Of a DNA stretch of 64,000 nt, positions 21,831 through 34,076 are shown in pieces; position 1 is the first letter of the stretch; every line of letters begins with the position of its first letter. A model generated the notes under the pieces. It saw only the letters and a list, made by a program, of their open reading frames with translations, was not told the origin of the DNA and ran no database searches. Origin of the DNA: Rhodamnia argentea (lineage: Eukaryota; Streptophyta; Magnoliopsida; Myrtales; Myrtaceae). The DNA is taken from NCBI RefSeq assembly GCF_020921035.1, contig NC_063157.1, positions 23,205,015 through 23,269,014 of the forward strand, read 5' to 3'. Both the position numbers and the translations under genes were made by a program.

Positions 21831-23510
21831 AATCTATATTTAGACCGGAGTAGAAGAGTATCCAAATTTAGATCTAGTTCTAGTTTGTGTTATCAAATCT
21901 TATATAAGTCAGTAACTGGTTGATCGTTTAATCACCAACGTCCATTATCTTTTACAACCTTTTATCTGCACATTAACAGCAAATCAAATTATTCCTCTCA
22001 GATACCCGTCTGGATGATCTATACTCACTTTCCGGTATCAACCAGCTGAATGAGCACAAGATACAAAATCACACCAGCGTGAAATTGCAGAAAAAGAGAG
22101 AGAAGCTTCGATGCAAAATGGGGAATCCTAGGAGATTTCGTGGACCAGCTGTCATAACCATCCAAAGGCGTTGCAGTGTCCGAAATTTGTGTCAGAAACT
22201 ACTCACAAACGATCCAAATCCCTCAAATGTCGTAATTTCCTCCTCGAGCTCTGGACCCGGACGAAACCGTGGCCTACTTTTAAAGCAAACGTGAAAAATA
22301 CCAAAAAAAAAATAAATTCAGCCCCGGAGGTCAGAGAGACGGCGGGCATGGTCCGCCATTGCTTTGCCATTATAGGTCTCTATCGTAACATCACCAGGAA
22401 CGAACTTGAATAATGATTTCAGGTCGATCATCAATCATTACTATCTGAACCTAATCGATCACACTTGTATCTAGATAGATAGGCTCAGACAAATTGAATT
22501 TGCCCCTGCACATAAAAAGAAGTCCCTTGAATTTGAAGCTTCAAGCTCGAATCACGACCAATTTGCTCAATGCAATTTTCCATGCCTCTTTTCTCAATGG
22601 GGGCTGATATCAACTTAGTCCCGACCAACCATCTTTCGATGCGAGTTATGTCATTGTGCTTGTGGTGGTAGATACATTTATGATGAATGCGGATATTGGT
22701 GAGTTTTGGGATGATAATTTGCCTAGGACACTGGGTAAAAGAGCGATGTACGGTAACTTTGGCACATTAAGAACATTAATCTTTAAAATCATAGATCCCA
22801 AACATCTTTTGTATGATTGAGATGGTTAATAGCGTAATTAAACGGTGTCATTAGAATGCGTAGAGTGAATGGTAGGAGAAATCCAGGCAACTTGTAATTA
22901 ACTAGCCAAAGTGTCTCTTTTACCAAGGCGGTTTGACAATGGCTATCACAATAATGCCAACGACCAGCATTGGCCACGATCGAACATTAGGTCGGATCCA
23001 GTTACAAAAATGAGTGTTGCGACAACTTTTTTTTCAAAAGAATATTTCTTAATCCTCGCAAATGTCTTACGTAATTATTTACTCCATACAAGGCGCGTAA
23101 AACATTGATTTTCCTAGCTAGGTTATGTCAAAATCACATTATAAATCCTCTAAAATTGAAAGGCTTATTTCTTCTTCGTTTAGGATAATGTTCAATAGGG
23201 TAATAACCTGTATCTAGTATATCTATCAACACTAATAATTCCATGCGCCGTTCGAATTAGTACCACGGAACTGACATTCAGTAACATAGTTGCAAATAGG
23301 CTCGGAATTCTCTAATGAGTCATTTGCACAATACAACTCAATTAAATACGTGAATTTGGCATAGGTTCATGTCATAAATAGGTATTTCACACAATGACCT
23401 ATTGAACCCGTTTAGATGCGAATTGATAATGTATGGAAGTTTTTCTCAAATTTTTTTTTCTCGCATTGGATTTTTAAAAGAGCCTACAAACCTAAAAATT
23501 GCTTACATAG
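21831..23510. other. Intergenic, no gene recognised
   Basis: The stretch 22030-22400 is more balanced in composition and, read on the minus strand, resembles a 5' UTR (CT-rich 'cttctctctctttttctgca'), but no start codon with a convincing frame follows. The rest is AT-rich. Confidence 0.35.
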
Positions 23511-24115
23511 TTCAGGAAAATTATTAAAAATGTCATAAACCCTTTGCACTTTTGACGATGCAGTCCTAAACCTTTTAAATTTGCTGATTCAATTCTACAG
23601 CTTTTTCACCTTTTGCCGATTCGGTTCTATTGCCCACTCTAAGTGACACCGCCAGCATTGACGTGGATAATTTTTTTAATAATATTTTAGTATTTTTTTA
23701 AAAAAAATTACTGATATATTTATTTCATTTTATTTTTAATCCACTATGTTTTGCCTTTTTCACTTTTCTTTTTCTCCCTTTGCTAACCTTTGACGAGGGT
23801 GCAACAGCCGCACTTGGCAGGGGCCTGGGGAGGTTGGGGGTAGGCGGAGGGAAAAAAAGAAAAGGATAAAAAGGAAAAAGGGAAAAAGGAAAAACAGAAA
23901 GAGGGAAAAAAAGGAATTAATTCATAAAATTTTAAAAAATATTAAAACATCATTAAAATTTGTCCACGTTAGTGTCGATGGTGTCACATAGGACGGCTGG
24001 CATCCATGTCAACTATTTTTGGCTAATAGGAATGAATCGGTAAAATGTAAAAAGGTTTGGGGCTGATATGATAAAAGTGTAAAAAGTTTAAGACTTTGTT
24101 GACGATTTTCTCTAT
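23511..24115. repeat. Dispersed TIR-type repeat
   Basis: The left part has 'gaaaattattaaaaatgtca' and 'cagtcctaaaccttttaaat'. The right part has inverted counterparts 'aaaaaggtttggggctgata' and 'gacgattttctct'. The middle has paired 'ccagcattgacgtgg' and 'gtgtcgatggtgtcacatag' phrases and a GC-rich core (23790-23850). It is related to 12485-13388. Confidence 0.5.
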
Positions 24116-24558
24116 AAAGTTCTAACTCGTTTAATAAACCAATTTTGTAACCCAATCTTTGTACCTCTGCCATTGGTTTTCATGAATTGCCCCACCTCTT
24201 TCGCCTAAAGCGATGCAATGCAGCTATGAAAACGATTATGAAAGGCACAGTAAATCTAGGAATAGCTGAAGCTAGTTTCTCATCTTCTTTCTTTGTCTAG
24301 TGCGTATAGCTAATGCTACGGGTCAAAATTGAGACAAGAATTTGTCGTCAATCGTCGGTGTATGAAGATGAACTGAGTGAACGAGTAAAACCTCTGTCAT
24401 CATACGACATGGCCGTGAAGCTTCCGGGCTTGGCTTTAGTCTTCTTCACGTATTTGTCACGTTACATAGAGTTGTGCTTGCCCTTGCGACAAATCGATGG
24501 ACTGAATAGAACAAGTCATTAGAGAGGCGATTTAAATATCCTTGTTCTTAACAGAGAT

Positions 24559-24914
24559 AATGACAAAAATGATCCCTAAATTTTGGCCGAATGAGCGATG
24601 TGGTTCCCGAAGTTTGAATTTGTTCAATATTGTCCCCGAACTTTAGCCTAATGTACAATGTTATCCCTAAATTTTTAATATGTTCAATATGATCTCTAGA
24701 CTTGTGATATACGTTCAATTTAGTCCACATGCTATCTGAAAATGTTCAATATTGTCTTTTCATTAATTCAAGCTCGGGGACAGCATTAAACATTTTCATA
24801 CAGTTCATAGATTGAGTTGAATATGTACCAAAAGTTTAAGGATCATATTGAATAAATCTAAAGTCTAGTTATCACATTGCACATTGGGCCAAAGTTATGA
24901 ACCATTTTTGTCAT
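24559..24914. mobile_element. MITE-like hairpin element
   Basis: Terminal inverted repeats aatgacaaaaatg (left) and catttttgtcatt (right) bound 356 bp whose two halves are roughly inverted copies: 'gttcaatattgtccccgaac' on the left against 'ttgaatatgtaccaaaagtt' style phrases on the right. There is no coding capacity. The window starts with the right end of another copy. Confidence 0.6.
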
Positions 24915-25456
24915 TTACCTTTCTTGATAATGTTGTTAAACATTGTTTCTCGCCGCAAGACCTGCGTTTGCGTTAACGTTCTATCATCTTCTATCCGTTG
25001 AGACCGATGGTTGGAACTAGACCTGTCAAAATGCGTCCGTGAAACCCATATATGAACCCATGTTCGTTGAAAATAAAATAAAATAAAATAAACATGTTTG
25101 TTTAACTACCTCTGTCACTTCTTATTTCCCCAACCAGCCCTGATGCCCTTGGAACTAAGAGTTGGGCCGGATGTGGTTTAAGAATAGAAATGGGCCTGAT
25201 TCGATCGACATCCTGCTTAAAGGCCCACACTTCTCAAGCTACGTAAATCCAACTGTCTAACTAATTAGCGAACCATTTATATTTACCGGCTAATGCAATG
25301 TAATTTATCAGGTAATATTCTCTTATATATAGCTAAATCCGATGGACACCGAATCATTTGCATAACAATTTCTTCAGTCCAGGACGAAGATCGATATACA
25401 TCCATGCATGACTCGGGGAGGGATTGTTGAGCAGGGCAAAGAGGTTCTAGTACCAA
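24915..25456. other. Intergenic; possible internal part of a decayed minus-strand copia
   Basis: An (AAAAT)n microsatellite lies at 25075-25094. A degenerate initiator Met tRNA primer site may lie just before 25457 (plus strand 'ttctagtaccaaa'). No protein motif is convincing. Confidence 0.3.
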
Positions 25457-25800
25457 ATGTTGAGAGGGATCGGAAACTCGAGTGAATAGAAACACACTCT
25501 TTTATTAGGTGCATTCACTTTACAATATTTGTTAGGAGAACTTCTTGTATACTAACACAAATGAGAACACTTGGCTATTTATAGCCTTCATAACATAGTG
25601 GTCCACCGTCTCTATCCATAGACCACTCTAGGACTTAGTGGTTCACCCTTTGTATCATTCTGGAGATTATTGGTTCACTTCCCCTGTATTATTTTAGAGA
25701 TCACTGGTTCACCAACCTTAGCAAAATCTAGAATTCTCTTGGCAAGAGAGGCGGTGAATCTCTCCTTCGATGGTGACCTTAGGGGAAGTTTACATTATAA
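25457..25800 (-). repeat. Probable LTR fragment (copia type)
   Basis: The sequence from 'tgttgagagggatcggaaac' onward follows a degenerate primer-site-like string in the geometry of a minus-strand 5' LTR. The internal 'ttggctatttatagcc' supplies a TATA-like signal. The far end is not determined. Confidence 0.35.
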
Positions 25801-25837
25801 TAAACAAATTGTGCAAAGCTCTGCCATTTTGATATTT

Positions 25838-26172
25838 AGGGAAAATTATTCAATCAATCCTAAATTTATTGTACGGATACCGTTTAATCATAAATTTTTC
25901 AATTTTACAAATTTAGTCATAAATCTTAGCCTGAAGTTTCAATATAGTCCTTTCGATCAATTTTTGCCAAAAATCACCGATGTGACGCTGTAACACGTAA
26001 GGCGATCAGCAATGATTGGGTTACTACATTATAAATTTCTGGCGGAAATTGACTAGAAAGATTACATTGAAATTTCTCACAATATTTTAACATGAAGTTA
26101 GCAAAATTGAAAATTTCAGGATCGAGTTGATATCATTACAATAGATGATGGACTATTGAGTAATTTTCCAAA
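25838..26172. repeat. Short TIR-type dispersed repeat
   Basis: The left end 'gggaaaattattcaatcaat' and right end 'ctattgagtaattttccaaa' are inverted. In between are the family phrases for 'rain' repeats ('caatatagtcctttcgatca', 'atgtgacgctgtaacacg'). It is about 335 bp, non-coding and related to 28595-28925. Confidence 0.5.
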
Positions 26173-27705
26173 GTATCCTTGTCTTGGCTCTAAATCTGTG
26201 TTGTATCGGCCTGATCTGCCCGTCCACTTGGGCAAATCTAGTTGGGCCATCTGTGTTGTTACTCATTGTCCTACATAAGTGTGAGACGAATTTTTCATGG
26301 CCACACCATGCAAAATTTTGGTCGGAGTTTCTAGATGGAGTGGCTTAAAATCATCCCCCCAAAAATCCCTTTAATATTCCTTTAACCACATATTTATTTA
26401 TTTTCTCATTTAAAGCACTTTTCTAGTACTTGTGGTTTGCTCGTGTTGGATAAAAGCTAGAATAGTTTAAAAACACAGAGATGGCAATATGCACTAGTCT
26501 TTTAAGAAATAATATCACTAAACTTTTATGGTTTGCAGCTTTAAAATATGTATTACCAATATACAAATCAAAACACTTAACAACACAAATTCAACACAAT
26601 AGAGTTACGGTTCCATCACAGCTATATACCAAATCGACTTTTAAATCAATTTCAGACAGGCATCATGCGATTTTAAAATGAGCTTTGTGAGATATTCCTT
26701 TGGATAGATTTGATTTATTTGTCCTGTTCATGAACATAGTGCTGATCCTAAATTGCCACGATTGGACGTTAGTGGACCATTCAACTCCATATGTTTCTTG
26801 CCCTCTTCTAGAGTGTAATGACCTTTTTTTCTAAGTAAAGGAAACGTGCAATATAGGTTCACCCATTTACCCATCACTTTCTCTTTCGAGTCAAAAAGCC
26901 AGACTTCAAATAAAAAAGAGGGCTACTTCTAGAGAGTTACTATTATACAAGATCATCTAGAGAGTTACTATAATACAAGAACACAACTAAATTCCACGAG
27001 ACTTTCTCACGTACGAAGAATTCAACCTTTTGGTCCAGACTAACATTTCTGCTAATCAATTTGGTGATTTTTCCAAAAAATGTAAGTGGAGATGTGTCAC
27101 CACGAGTAGGCCTAGTCTTATCAAAATATTGAAACGAGACCACGCACATGCGATATTGTAAAAACCGGCTCAATCCATGCGAATGTCCTCATAACAAATA
27201 CTTTGAGTAAGTATACAAGTGGTGATTATTTGAAGTGAGTGTTTAACGTTTGAGTTACTTGAAAAGGCCAAGACCCGTACTTTAGCTCTTGCAGCCGAGA
27301 TAACTCCCACCCTAGTCAGATCGTGTACGGGTTTATTCCATTTTTCCTTTTGTTTGGTCTAAGGTTTATTCCATTCACTAACCATACATTTGCTGGAGGA
27401 ATCTTGTCCGGTACCATTTAACCTACGAGTTACACGACAAGTCTTGTCCCAATCGATGCCGGCCTTGGAACGCATGTACTTCACATCAATTCGAGTGAAG
27501 TTAAAATTTTTCCATCGAAGATTCCTCGCAGGCCGATTCTCTTCAAGGAAGTGCGCGTTTTTTATATTTGGACAAAAATGGTCGTGGCCGGTTTTGAAAG
27601 GATTCATCTAGAAGACGTTAACCCTGCGATATGATTTGAATTAAAAATGGAACTAGAGACTCTTTTTATTTGGAAGAAAATTAATCATTTAATTTTTTTT
27701 AAAAA
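26173..27705. other. Intergenic, no gene recognised
   Basis: A tandem duplication of about 28 bp occurs at 26930-26984 (two copies of 'ctagagagttactat(t/a)atacaaga'). Open frames on both strands at 27359-27611 overlap each other and have no recognisable domain. Confidence 0.35.
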
Positions 27706-28080
27706 GGTTAGCACAGCAAAAAACCTCAAACTGGGTATATTGTGATAAATTTACCCCAAATTAATTTTTTGACCACCAAAATCCTAAATTGGTATACCTG
27801 TAAAAAAAGTATCCAAAACTAATATTTTACCATAAAAATCTATGAGCTAGTGCATTTGTGACAAATTTACCCTCCATTAATTACCGTTAAATTGAGTTGA
27901 TAACACGAAAAATCCCAAACTGGTACACTTGTAATAAATTTACTATAATCTAATTTTTGAACCACAAAAAACTTTAAATTGGTACATCTAAAATAAATTT
28001 ACCACATGTTAGTTTCTATTTAATTTTATCTTTAAATTATTGAGTTGGGTGACATGTGACAGTTGATTTAGGATTTTTCC
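27706..28080. repeat. Fold-back repeat related to 36822-37328
   Basis: It has repeating units of 'caaattggtacacctgtaataaattta' style (for example 'aaactggtacacttgtaata') separated by 'attttttgaccacc'. The left arm is better preserved than the right. Confidence 0.45.
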
Positions 28081-29714
28081 CTTCGTTTGTCATATGTATA
28101 TCAATTTTGAATTTGTTGTTTTATTAATCCTTAAGAAATGATTGATTGTATCGCTTCAAAACAATTAATGAATAAAAAATATTTTCTCTTATCACATTTT
28201 CATGGATGATGAAGATATTTTTCATTTATTTATTTTTGTAAGCGATATAAGCTATTATTTTTAGATTATTTTTAAATTATTTATTATGGGGCTTAAATAC
28301 ATGAATCAACATTGACACTAAATGCTGGTCTCAGCAGAAAGGGAAGTGGTTGGTAAAGGTAAGGACTCTCTCATTGGATTGGGAAGTAACCTTCCACGGT
28401 GACAAGATCCCTTGGGTTAGCATCAAAAGACCAATTGTTTCCAAACGGATTAGCATCAGAAGAGTAATTGTTTTCTGAGTATCGGATGGACTGAATTGGC
28501 ATAATTACAATTTATTTATGACTGAATCGAAAAAAATATTTAGGACTGAATTGGCATAATTACAACATGTTTACGAATTTTTTGGTAATTTTTCCAAAAT
28601 TATCTGATTATTGCTAAATCTTTATATGGATACAAACTCAATCCTGGATTATTCAATTTTACCAAATTGATCCTAAATTTTTGCGCAAAATTTCAAGATA
28701 GTTTTTCCACCTAATTTGCGCTGAGCGGGGCGGTCTAATAATTGCCGGCCATCTTGTGAGGCACACAACCTTGTCGGCGTTTTTCAGCAAAAATTGGCTG
28801 GAAGAATTATATTACATATTCGTGCAAAGGTTCAGTACTAAATTGGCGAAATTGGAAATTTAGAACTGAGTTGAAATTCATAAAATATGTTTAAGATTGA
28901 TTGGACAATTTCCACTTGAGATCAAGGATCCCCATGTACATGAAGATTTGGAAACATTTCAATTTGAATTCAGTGCATTTCACTGCATTTGAATCATTGG
29001 ATTCGGTGGATCTCATATGAGATCCACTCATGAGGAATCAAATGTGTTATGTGCGTACATGTACCGGATGAATCTATAATGATGTCAAATATAACAAGTC
29101 TCTTGATTTTAAAATTTTATGAGTGACGAGAAGTAATTTTTTGTACTTCTGAAAGTAGGCCGAAAATATAGCTTTTGAAGTAAAAGCTGCTTCAGAAATA
29201 AAAAAATAAAGTTGTGTTATCAAATAGATTTTCGTTTTAGAAGTTATGTTACCAAAAAAATTTCTACTCTAGAAGCGTCTACTTAAGAAGTGTTATTATG
29301 CGCGCCCTAATAGTCTTGGATTGTAGTGACCACTTCAAACAGGTCCATTACTTCAGTGCTTCGGATCACATCAATGGACCCAATTATGAGTTCTGCCATT
29401 GCGAGGCCCCTTTCTGCTTTTTGCCGTGCCCTCGCAATCACGCGGGGCTAGCGCACGAACGTGCACTAGTCTAAAGGCCCTTTGAAAACCTCGAGTTTGA
29501 TGGAGAAATTTGGACCATTTTATGGTCAGCTAATTGAATGGTCAACTAATTGTAGACTATTGCCTTTTGTACCACAAAGGATCTGATCCAGAGGAGTCGA
29601 AAAAAAAAAAAAAGAATTAAAAAATTCTTAACCAAAAAAAATTCTAAAAAACAAGAAAGTCGTTGATGAATTTTAAAGAGAACAAGAGTTTATGTGGATT
29701 CCGTTTTTGGATGG
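28081..29714. other. Gene-free interval with small repeats
   Basis: The stretch 28595-28925 is a short TIR-type repeat ('ggtaatttttccaaaattat' left, 'gattggacaatttccactt' right). The stretch 29150-29310 has inverted 'gaagtaaaagctgcttcaga / tctactctagaagcgtctac' phrases typical of a small MITE. No coding region. Confidence 0.4.
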
Positions 29715-30275
29715 GAAAATTACTAAAAAAGTATAAATCTATTGCAATTGTATTAATCTAGTCTTAAATCTTTTTTCTTGGTCAATTTTGTACCAAATTT
29801 TTTGCATTTGGGTCATTTAATCAATCCGGCCAATTTTAGCTGGTAATCGTTGATGTGGATATCGACCATCCTATGTTGTCTTGTTGGCGTGATGTGGACA
29901 TTTTTTAAATATTTTCTTTGATATTTCTATTATTTTTTCCTAGTTTTAAGTTTTTTCATTATGGCGGCGAGATCGATGATTCTCGTAGGCTAGAATGAAA
30001 AAACACCGAAAAAAGGAAAAAAAGAGAGAGACAATAATAAAAGTTAATAAAAAATTAAAAAAAAATTAAAGAATTATTAAAAAACGTCTATGTTAGTGTC
30101 CGCCGTGTCACGTAAGACGATCGGCGCCTACCTAGACAATTTTAGGCCAAAATTGATCGGATGAAATGAATTGGCACAAATGTAAAAGGTTTAGGACTAA
30201 ATTGACAAAAAAAAAAAAAATTTAAGACTGAATTGACGCAATTGCAGTAGGTTTAAGACATCTTTTTGGTATTAT
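29715..30275. repeat. Dispersed TIR-type repeat upstream of the peptidase array
   Basis: The left part is 'gaaaattactaaaaaagtat' and 'ctattgcaattgtattaatc'. The right part is the inverted 'gactgaattgacgcaattgc' and 'agacatctttttggtatt'. The middle has the family pair 'cgttgatgtggatatcgacc' / 'tgtccgccgtgtcacgtaag'. Confidence 0.5.
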
Positions 30276-30479
30276 TGGATCGATTATGTCAAAAATCTTA
30301 TTCAAGGTGCGGAAGAGAAATGGTCAAATGCCCTAAGAAGGAATATTACAAGTCCCATGTTAGATTACTAAGTGCATTTAAATGGAACGAGTGAAAAGCA
30401 AAAGAGACGTACTAAACAGCATTTAATTGTCGTCGTCATCCCTCAGCGTTTTTCCTAGGCGACGTAAGAAATATTACAA

Positions 30480-30640
30480 GTCGCATGTAAGACCCGTATG
30501 ATGTAATAATTGAGATCATGTGGCTTCATATCATGACCCGGGACGCTAGATGCCTCTATATATGCTGGTGATTAGCCAGTTCATTGTCCCGCCGAGTTTG
30601 GAATTCTTCACAAACACACTTCTTGTGCACGCAACAAACC
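30480..30640 (+). promoter_or_regulatory. Core promoter and leader of S28 gene A
   Basis: A TATA-like 'ctatatatg' lies at 30556-30564, about 80 bp before the start codon. From 30480 onward the sequence is nearly identical to 51925-52088 in front of gene D, which has the better TATA (tatataag). This marks the left edge of the duplicated unit. Confidence 0.6.
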
Positions 30641-33587
30641 ATGACTCTTTCTCGGCTCTATTTCATCATCTCCTTCATTCTATCCGCAGCTTCGATTTCT
30701 GGACACAAACTTTACACTCCGACGCTGAGTCTACAACGCAAAAATTTCCTCCGAGATCCGGAACGTGCAGTTTCGGCATCCGTATCTAATGACTTCGAAA
30801 CCTTCTTCTTCAACCAAACGCTCGATCATTTCAACTATAGACCCGAGAGCTACACCACCTTCAGGCAGAGATACTTGATCAACTCCAAATATTGGGGCGG
30901 TGCAAATTCTAGTGCGCCGATCTTTGTTTACCTCGGTGCCGAAGAGCCGATAGACGAAGACTTAATAGGGATCGGGTTTCTGACCGACAACGCAGCTCAA
31001 TTCAAGGCTCTATTAGTCTATATCGAGGTTATACATTTGAATTCTACCCTTTTCTTTTGGGTCCATGCATGGATGTTCTTTCTGTCTAATTTCTGCTTCT
31101 AACCAAGTAATTAAACTCTTCTTTTCTTGTGGAATCTTTCTGGTCAGCACCGGTATTATGGTGAGTCAATTCCACTTGGGATGAGCTTCGAAGAAGCTCT
31201 CAAAGATGCAAATGTTCGTGGGTATTTTAGCTCGGCCCAAGCTTTGGCCGATTATGCAGCCATCATCTTGCACATGAAGCAGAATCTGAAAGCCAGGGAT
31301 TCTCCAGTTATTGTCGTGGGAGGATCATATGGAGGAAGTAAGTGGAATTGGTGTTTGTCCTATCCATAATGGCGTATGGTAGAGAGAAATAATAGGAAAG
31401 GGTCCATGAGAAGTTTGACGGGTTCTGATTAGTTGACTACGTAAAAAACCAGTGATATGTGAAAATGATGACTTGTTATTGTCAGTTATTTTCCACAGAA
31501 ATACTAATTCCTCGTTCATGCGAAATAGATATATCGTATTGTTAAATTTTTTTTTTGGTCTAAAGTATCGTTAAATTAAGTTGTTGAATTCTAATAGCTA
31601 ATGCGAATTTCAGTGCTTGCCTCGTGGTTCCGGCTAAAATATCCACACGTGACCCTCGGAGCTTTGGCCTCATCAGCTCCAATACTGTATTTTGACGACA
31701 TTACCCCGCAGGATGCATACTATTGGGTGGTCACCAAAGATTTTAAGGTAATTACACCCGTATTATATCTTCTTCTTTTTTGATGTAATAATGGGGCGTG
31801 TGGCACTTCTCAAGCATCCTAAGAATATCGATTAATTGAGGCAAAATCGCTGTCAATCCCCTTGTACGCACACAAGTTAAGTATACGAGTACACATATTC
31901 TCCTAGAAGATGCCGTCGATAGAATTCAAAGGTGTAGTTATTTGTAACCACACCTCAAGTGAGAAAGATATATAAAATTACCGCCTGAATAATGTTTAGG
32001 ATACTCTTTGCTTTTCATAATTTGTGTTGAACCATGATCGTTTTGCGCAGGAAGCTAGCGAGACTTGCTACCAAGCTATAGGAGACTCATGGTCGGAGAT
32101 CGATAGAGTTGCTCAAGAGCCTAATGGCACTGCAAACTTAAGCAAGATGTTCAAGACATGCAAGTATGTGATCTGATGTGTAATACTCAAGTTGCTATAA
32201 AAGTATTCCCATCCCATTTCTCAATTTTAGAAGAGTTGAACCCTTCTCACTTTTCCTTACCAAAAAAAAAAAAAAAAAACCCTTCTCACTTGAGAAGGGG
32301 GAGGTGGGGGTTTCGATTCCCCACTTCTCGAGGAGGGGGGATTGTGTTTAACTACTATACTTGAGATTAACTACGACTTCATTTTCTTTTGTGCGTGTGG
32401 GTGTAGGCCTTTAAAGAGTGGGGATGAGCTGAAGGATTACTTGACATCTTTATACGCGGGAGCAGCTCAATATGATGATCCGGTTAGGAATCCGGTGACA
32501 GTAATATGCAACGGCATTGATGGAGCAAATACTACTGAAAATGGCGTTCTTGGCAAAATATTTGCAGGCGTCGTCGCCTATCACGTGAACTCCCCATGCT
32601 ACGTCAATCCTCCAACTAATGTTTCCGAAACTGATTTGGGTTGGGGGTGGCAGGTAAAATAATTTGGGTTGGGGGTGGCAGGTAAAATAATTATTGAATT
32701 CTACATCATGTTTAGGCATCGGGCCTATTTTAATTGCACCATCCTTCTCTTGAAGTCTTCCTCGTCACAAATTGTGTTAGTGTCTGAGAAAACTTGAAAT
32801 GCTAAAAGGGAGATTTGCTTGCAGAGATGCAGCGAAATGGTAATGCCCATAGGCATCACAAACAATTCTATGTTCCCGTCCTACCCTTTCGTCTTGAGTA
32901 GCTTCATTGACGAATGCAACTCCTCGTACGGCGTTGTGCCTCGCCCGCATTGGGTCACTACATACTACGGTGGTCATGTATGATTTTCAGCGACTTTTGG
33001 AGAATATAAGTTACGGCTCTTATTTCGATCAGTAGATTAAACTGTTTTCCATGCCCTACCCTTTCATTGTTATTGCAGGATATAGAGCTAATTCTTCTTA
33101 GGTTCGGCAGCAACATCATTTTCTCAAATGGACTCCGAGATCCTTACAGCAGCGCAGGGTATGTAACATTATATGCTTGTCTCCACACATTTGAAGAATC
33201 AAAATTTTACGTTACTTAATCACTCTTAACGATTTGATCTCTTTTCCAATCTTAGGGTCCTAAAGAACATTTCTGACAGTATCATCGCCGTCTACACAGA
33301 GAAAGGTATGTAACCAGGCGATGCATGTACTGTTTGTGACTTGTCCTACGCACCCGTGAACCGCACAAGAGAAGAACAAGATTGATGCGCATTAAATTTT
33401 ATTTTTCAATGGATCTTGAATTCTTTCATCTGTGAATTTATGTTTTGCAGGTTCCCACTGTTTGGATATACTTGCACAGAAGCAAACCGATCCGGACTGG
33501 TTGGTCATGCAGCGAAAAACTGAAATCGAGACTATCAAAGGGTGGTTGGCCACATATTATGCCGATCTTCTTGCTTTCAAACAGTGA
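30641..33587 (+). CDS. S28 serine carboxypeptidase, Pro-X type, gene A (type 1)
   Basis: Nine exons: 30641-31027, 31148-31337, 31614-31747, 32051-32163, 32407-32653, 32825-32977, 33079-33158, 33256-33305 and 33451-33587. All introns are GT..AG, and the parts join to 496 codons with no break. The product is a lysosomal Pro-X carboxypeptidase-like enzyme of family S28, which removes residues C-terminal to proline. The signal peptide is about residues 1-21 ([20 protein letters not shown]). Catalytic Ser189 lies in GGSYGG, Asp429 in NGLRDPYS and His454 in GSHCLD, almost the spacing of human PRCP. Several N-glycosylation sites (NQT, NSS, NVS, NIS) fit a secreted or vacuolar enzyme. Compared with gene D it carries charge changes in an otherwise conserved stretch (GAEEPIDED against GAEAPIDGD). 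The Met at 30641 was chosen over an upstream in-frame ATG (30584) because it starts the signal peptide. Confidence 0.88.
32240..32291 (+). mobile_element. Poly-A micro-insertion with 13-bp target duplication in intron 4 of gene A
   Basis: Two copies of acccttctcactt (32240-32252 and 32279-32291) flank ttccttacc plus about 17 A. Gene D has a single copy at the equivalent place (about 53688-53699), the empty site. The pattern is that of LINE-mediated insertion of an extremely truncated tail. Confidence 0.65.
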
Positions 33588-34076
33588 TATGATGAGTTGT
33601 ATTGCCATAAATATGGATGGTGAATTGATTCGGGGAAGGCCATTTAGATATCTGATGAGAACAAAAGAATAAGGCCTATGTATCTCACCATGAAGTTATC
33701 CCTGTATTTCTTTGCTCCATAAGAACGAGCTCGTAATCAAGGAAATCAAAATGACTTCACCTAATTTTATATTTAAGGCATCTATGTAGTTCATAATAAG
33801 CTTCCAGTTAATTGACCTGCATTTACGACTGCTGGTCTTTTTTATTGATTAAGCATAGGTTTTCAATTTAATTTCTATATTTTGTGGCATGGGTTTATGG
33901 AGCCACATTCAACACAAGAACTTAGGCTCTAGTTCTATTTCCCCTCTCCGTCTTGGCAAATCCATTTACGTTACAGCTCAAGCAAACGGAAAAACTATTG
34001 AATTTCTCGAACGCCCATCTCTCGCATCTAATTGTGAGATCGGATCGCATATTTCAGTTTCATCTATTATAGTAGC
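33588..34076. other. 3' flank of gene A, duplicated behind gene D
   Basis: It matches 54962-55450 closely. A 66-codon open frame (33889-34089) has a counterpart in D, but a one-base indel shifts the frame in the middle, so it is not a gene. It presumably carries the 3' UTR. Confidence 0.6.

Noticed and set aside
27359-27611. Two opposed frames of 82 and 73 codons
   Set aside because: They overlap almost completely, have no domain, and no splice or promoter context favours either.
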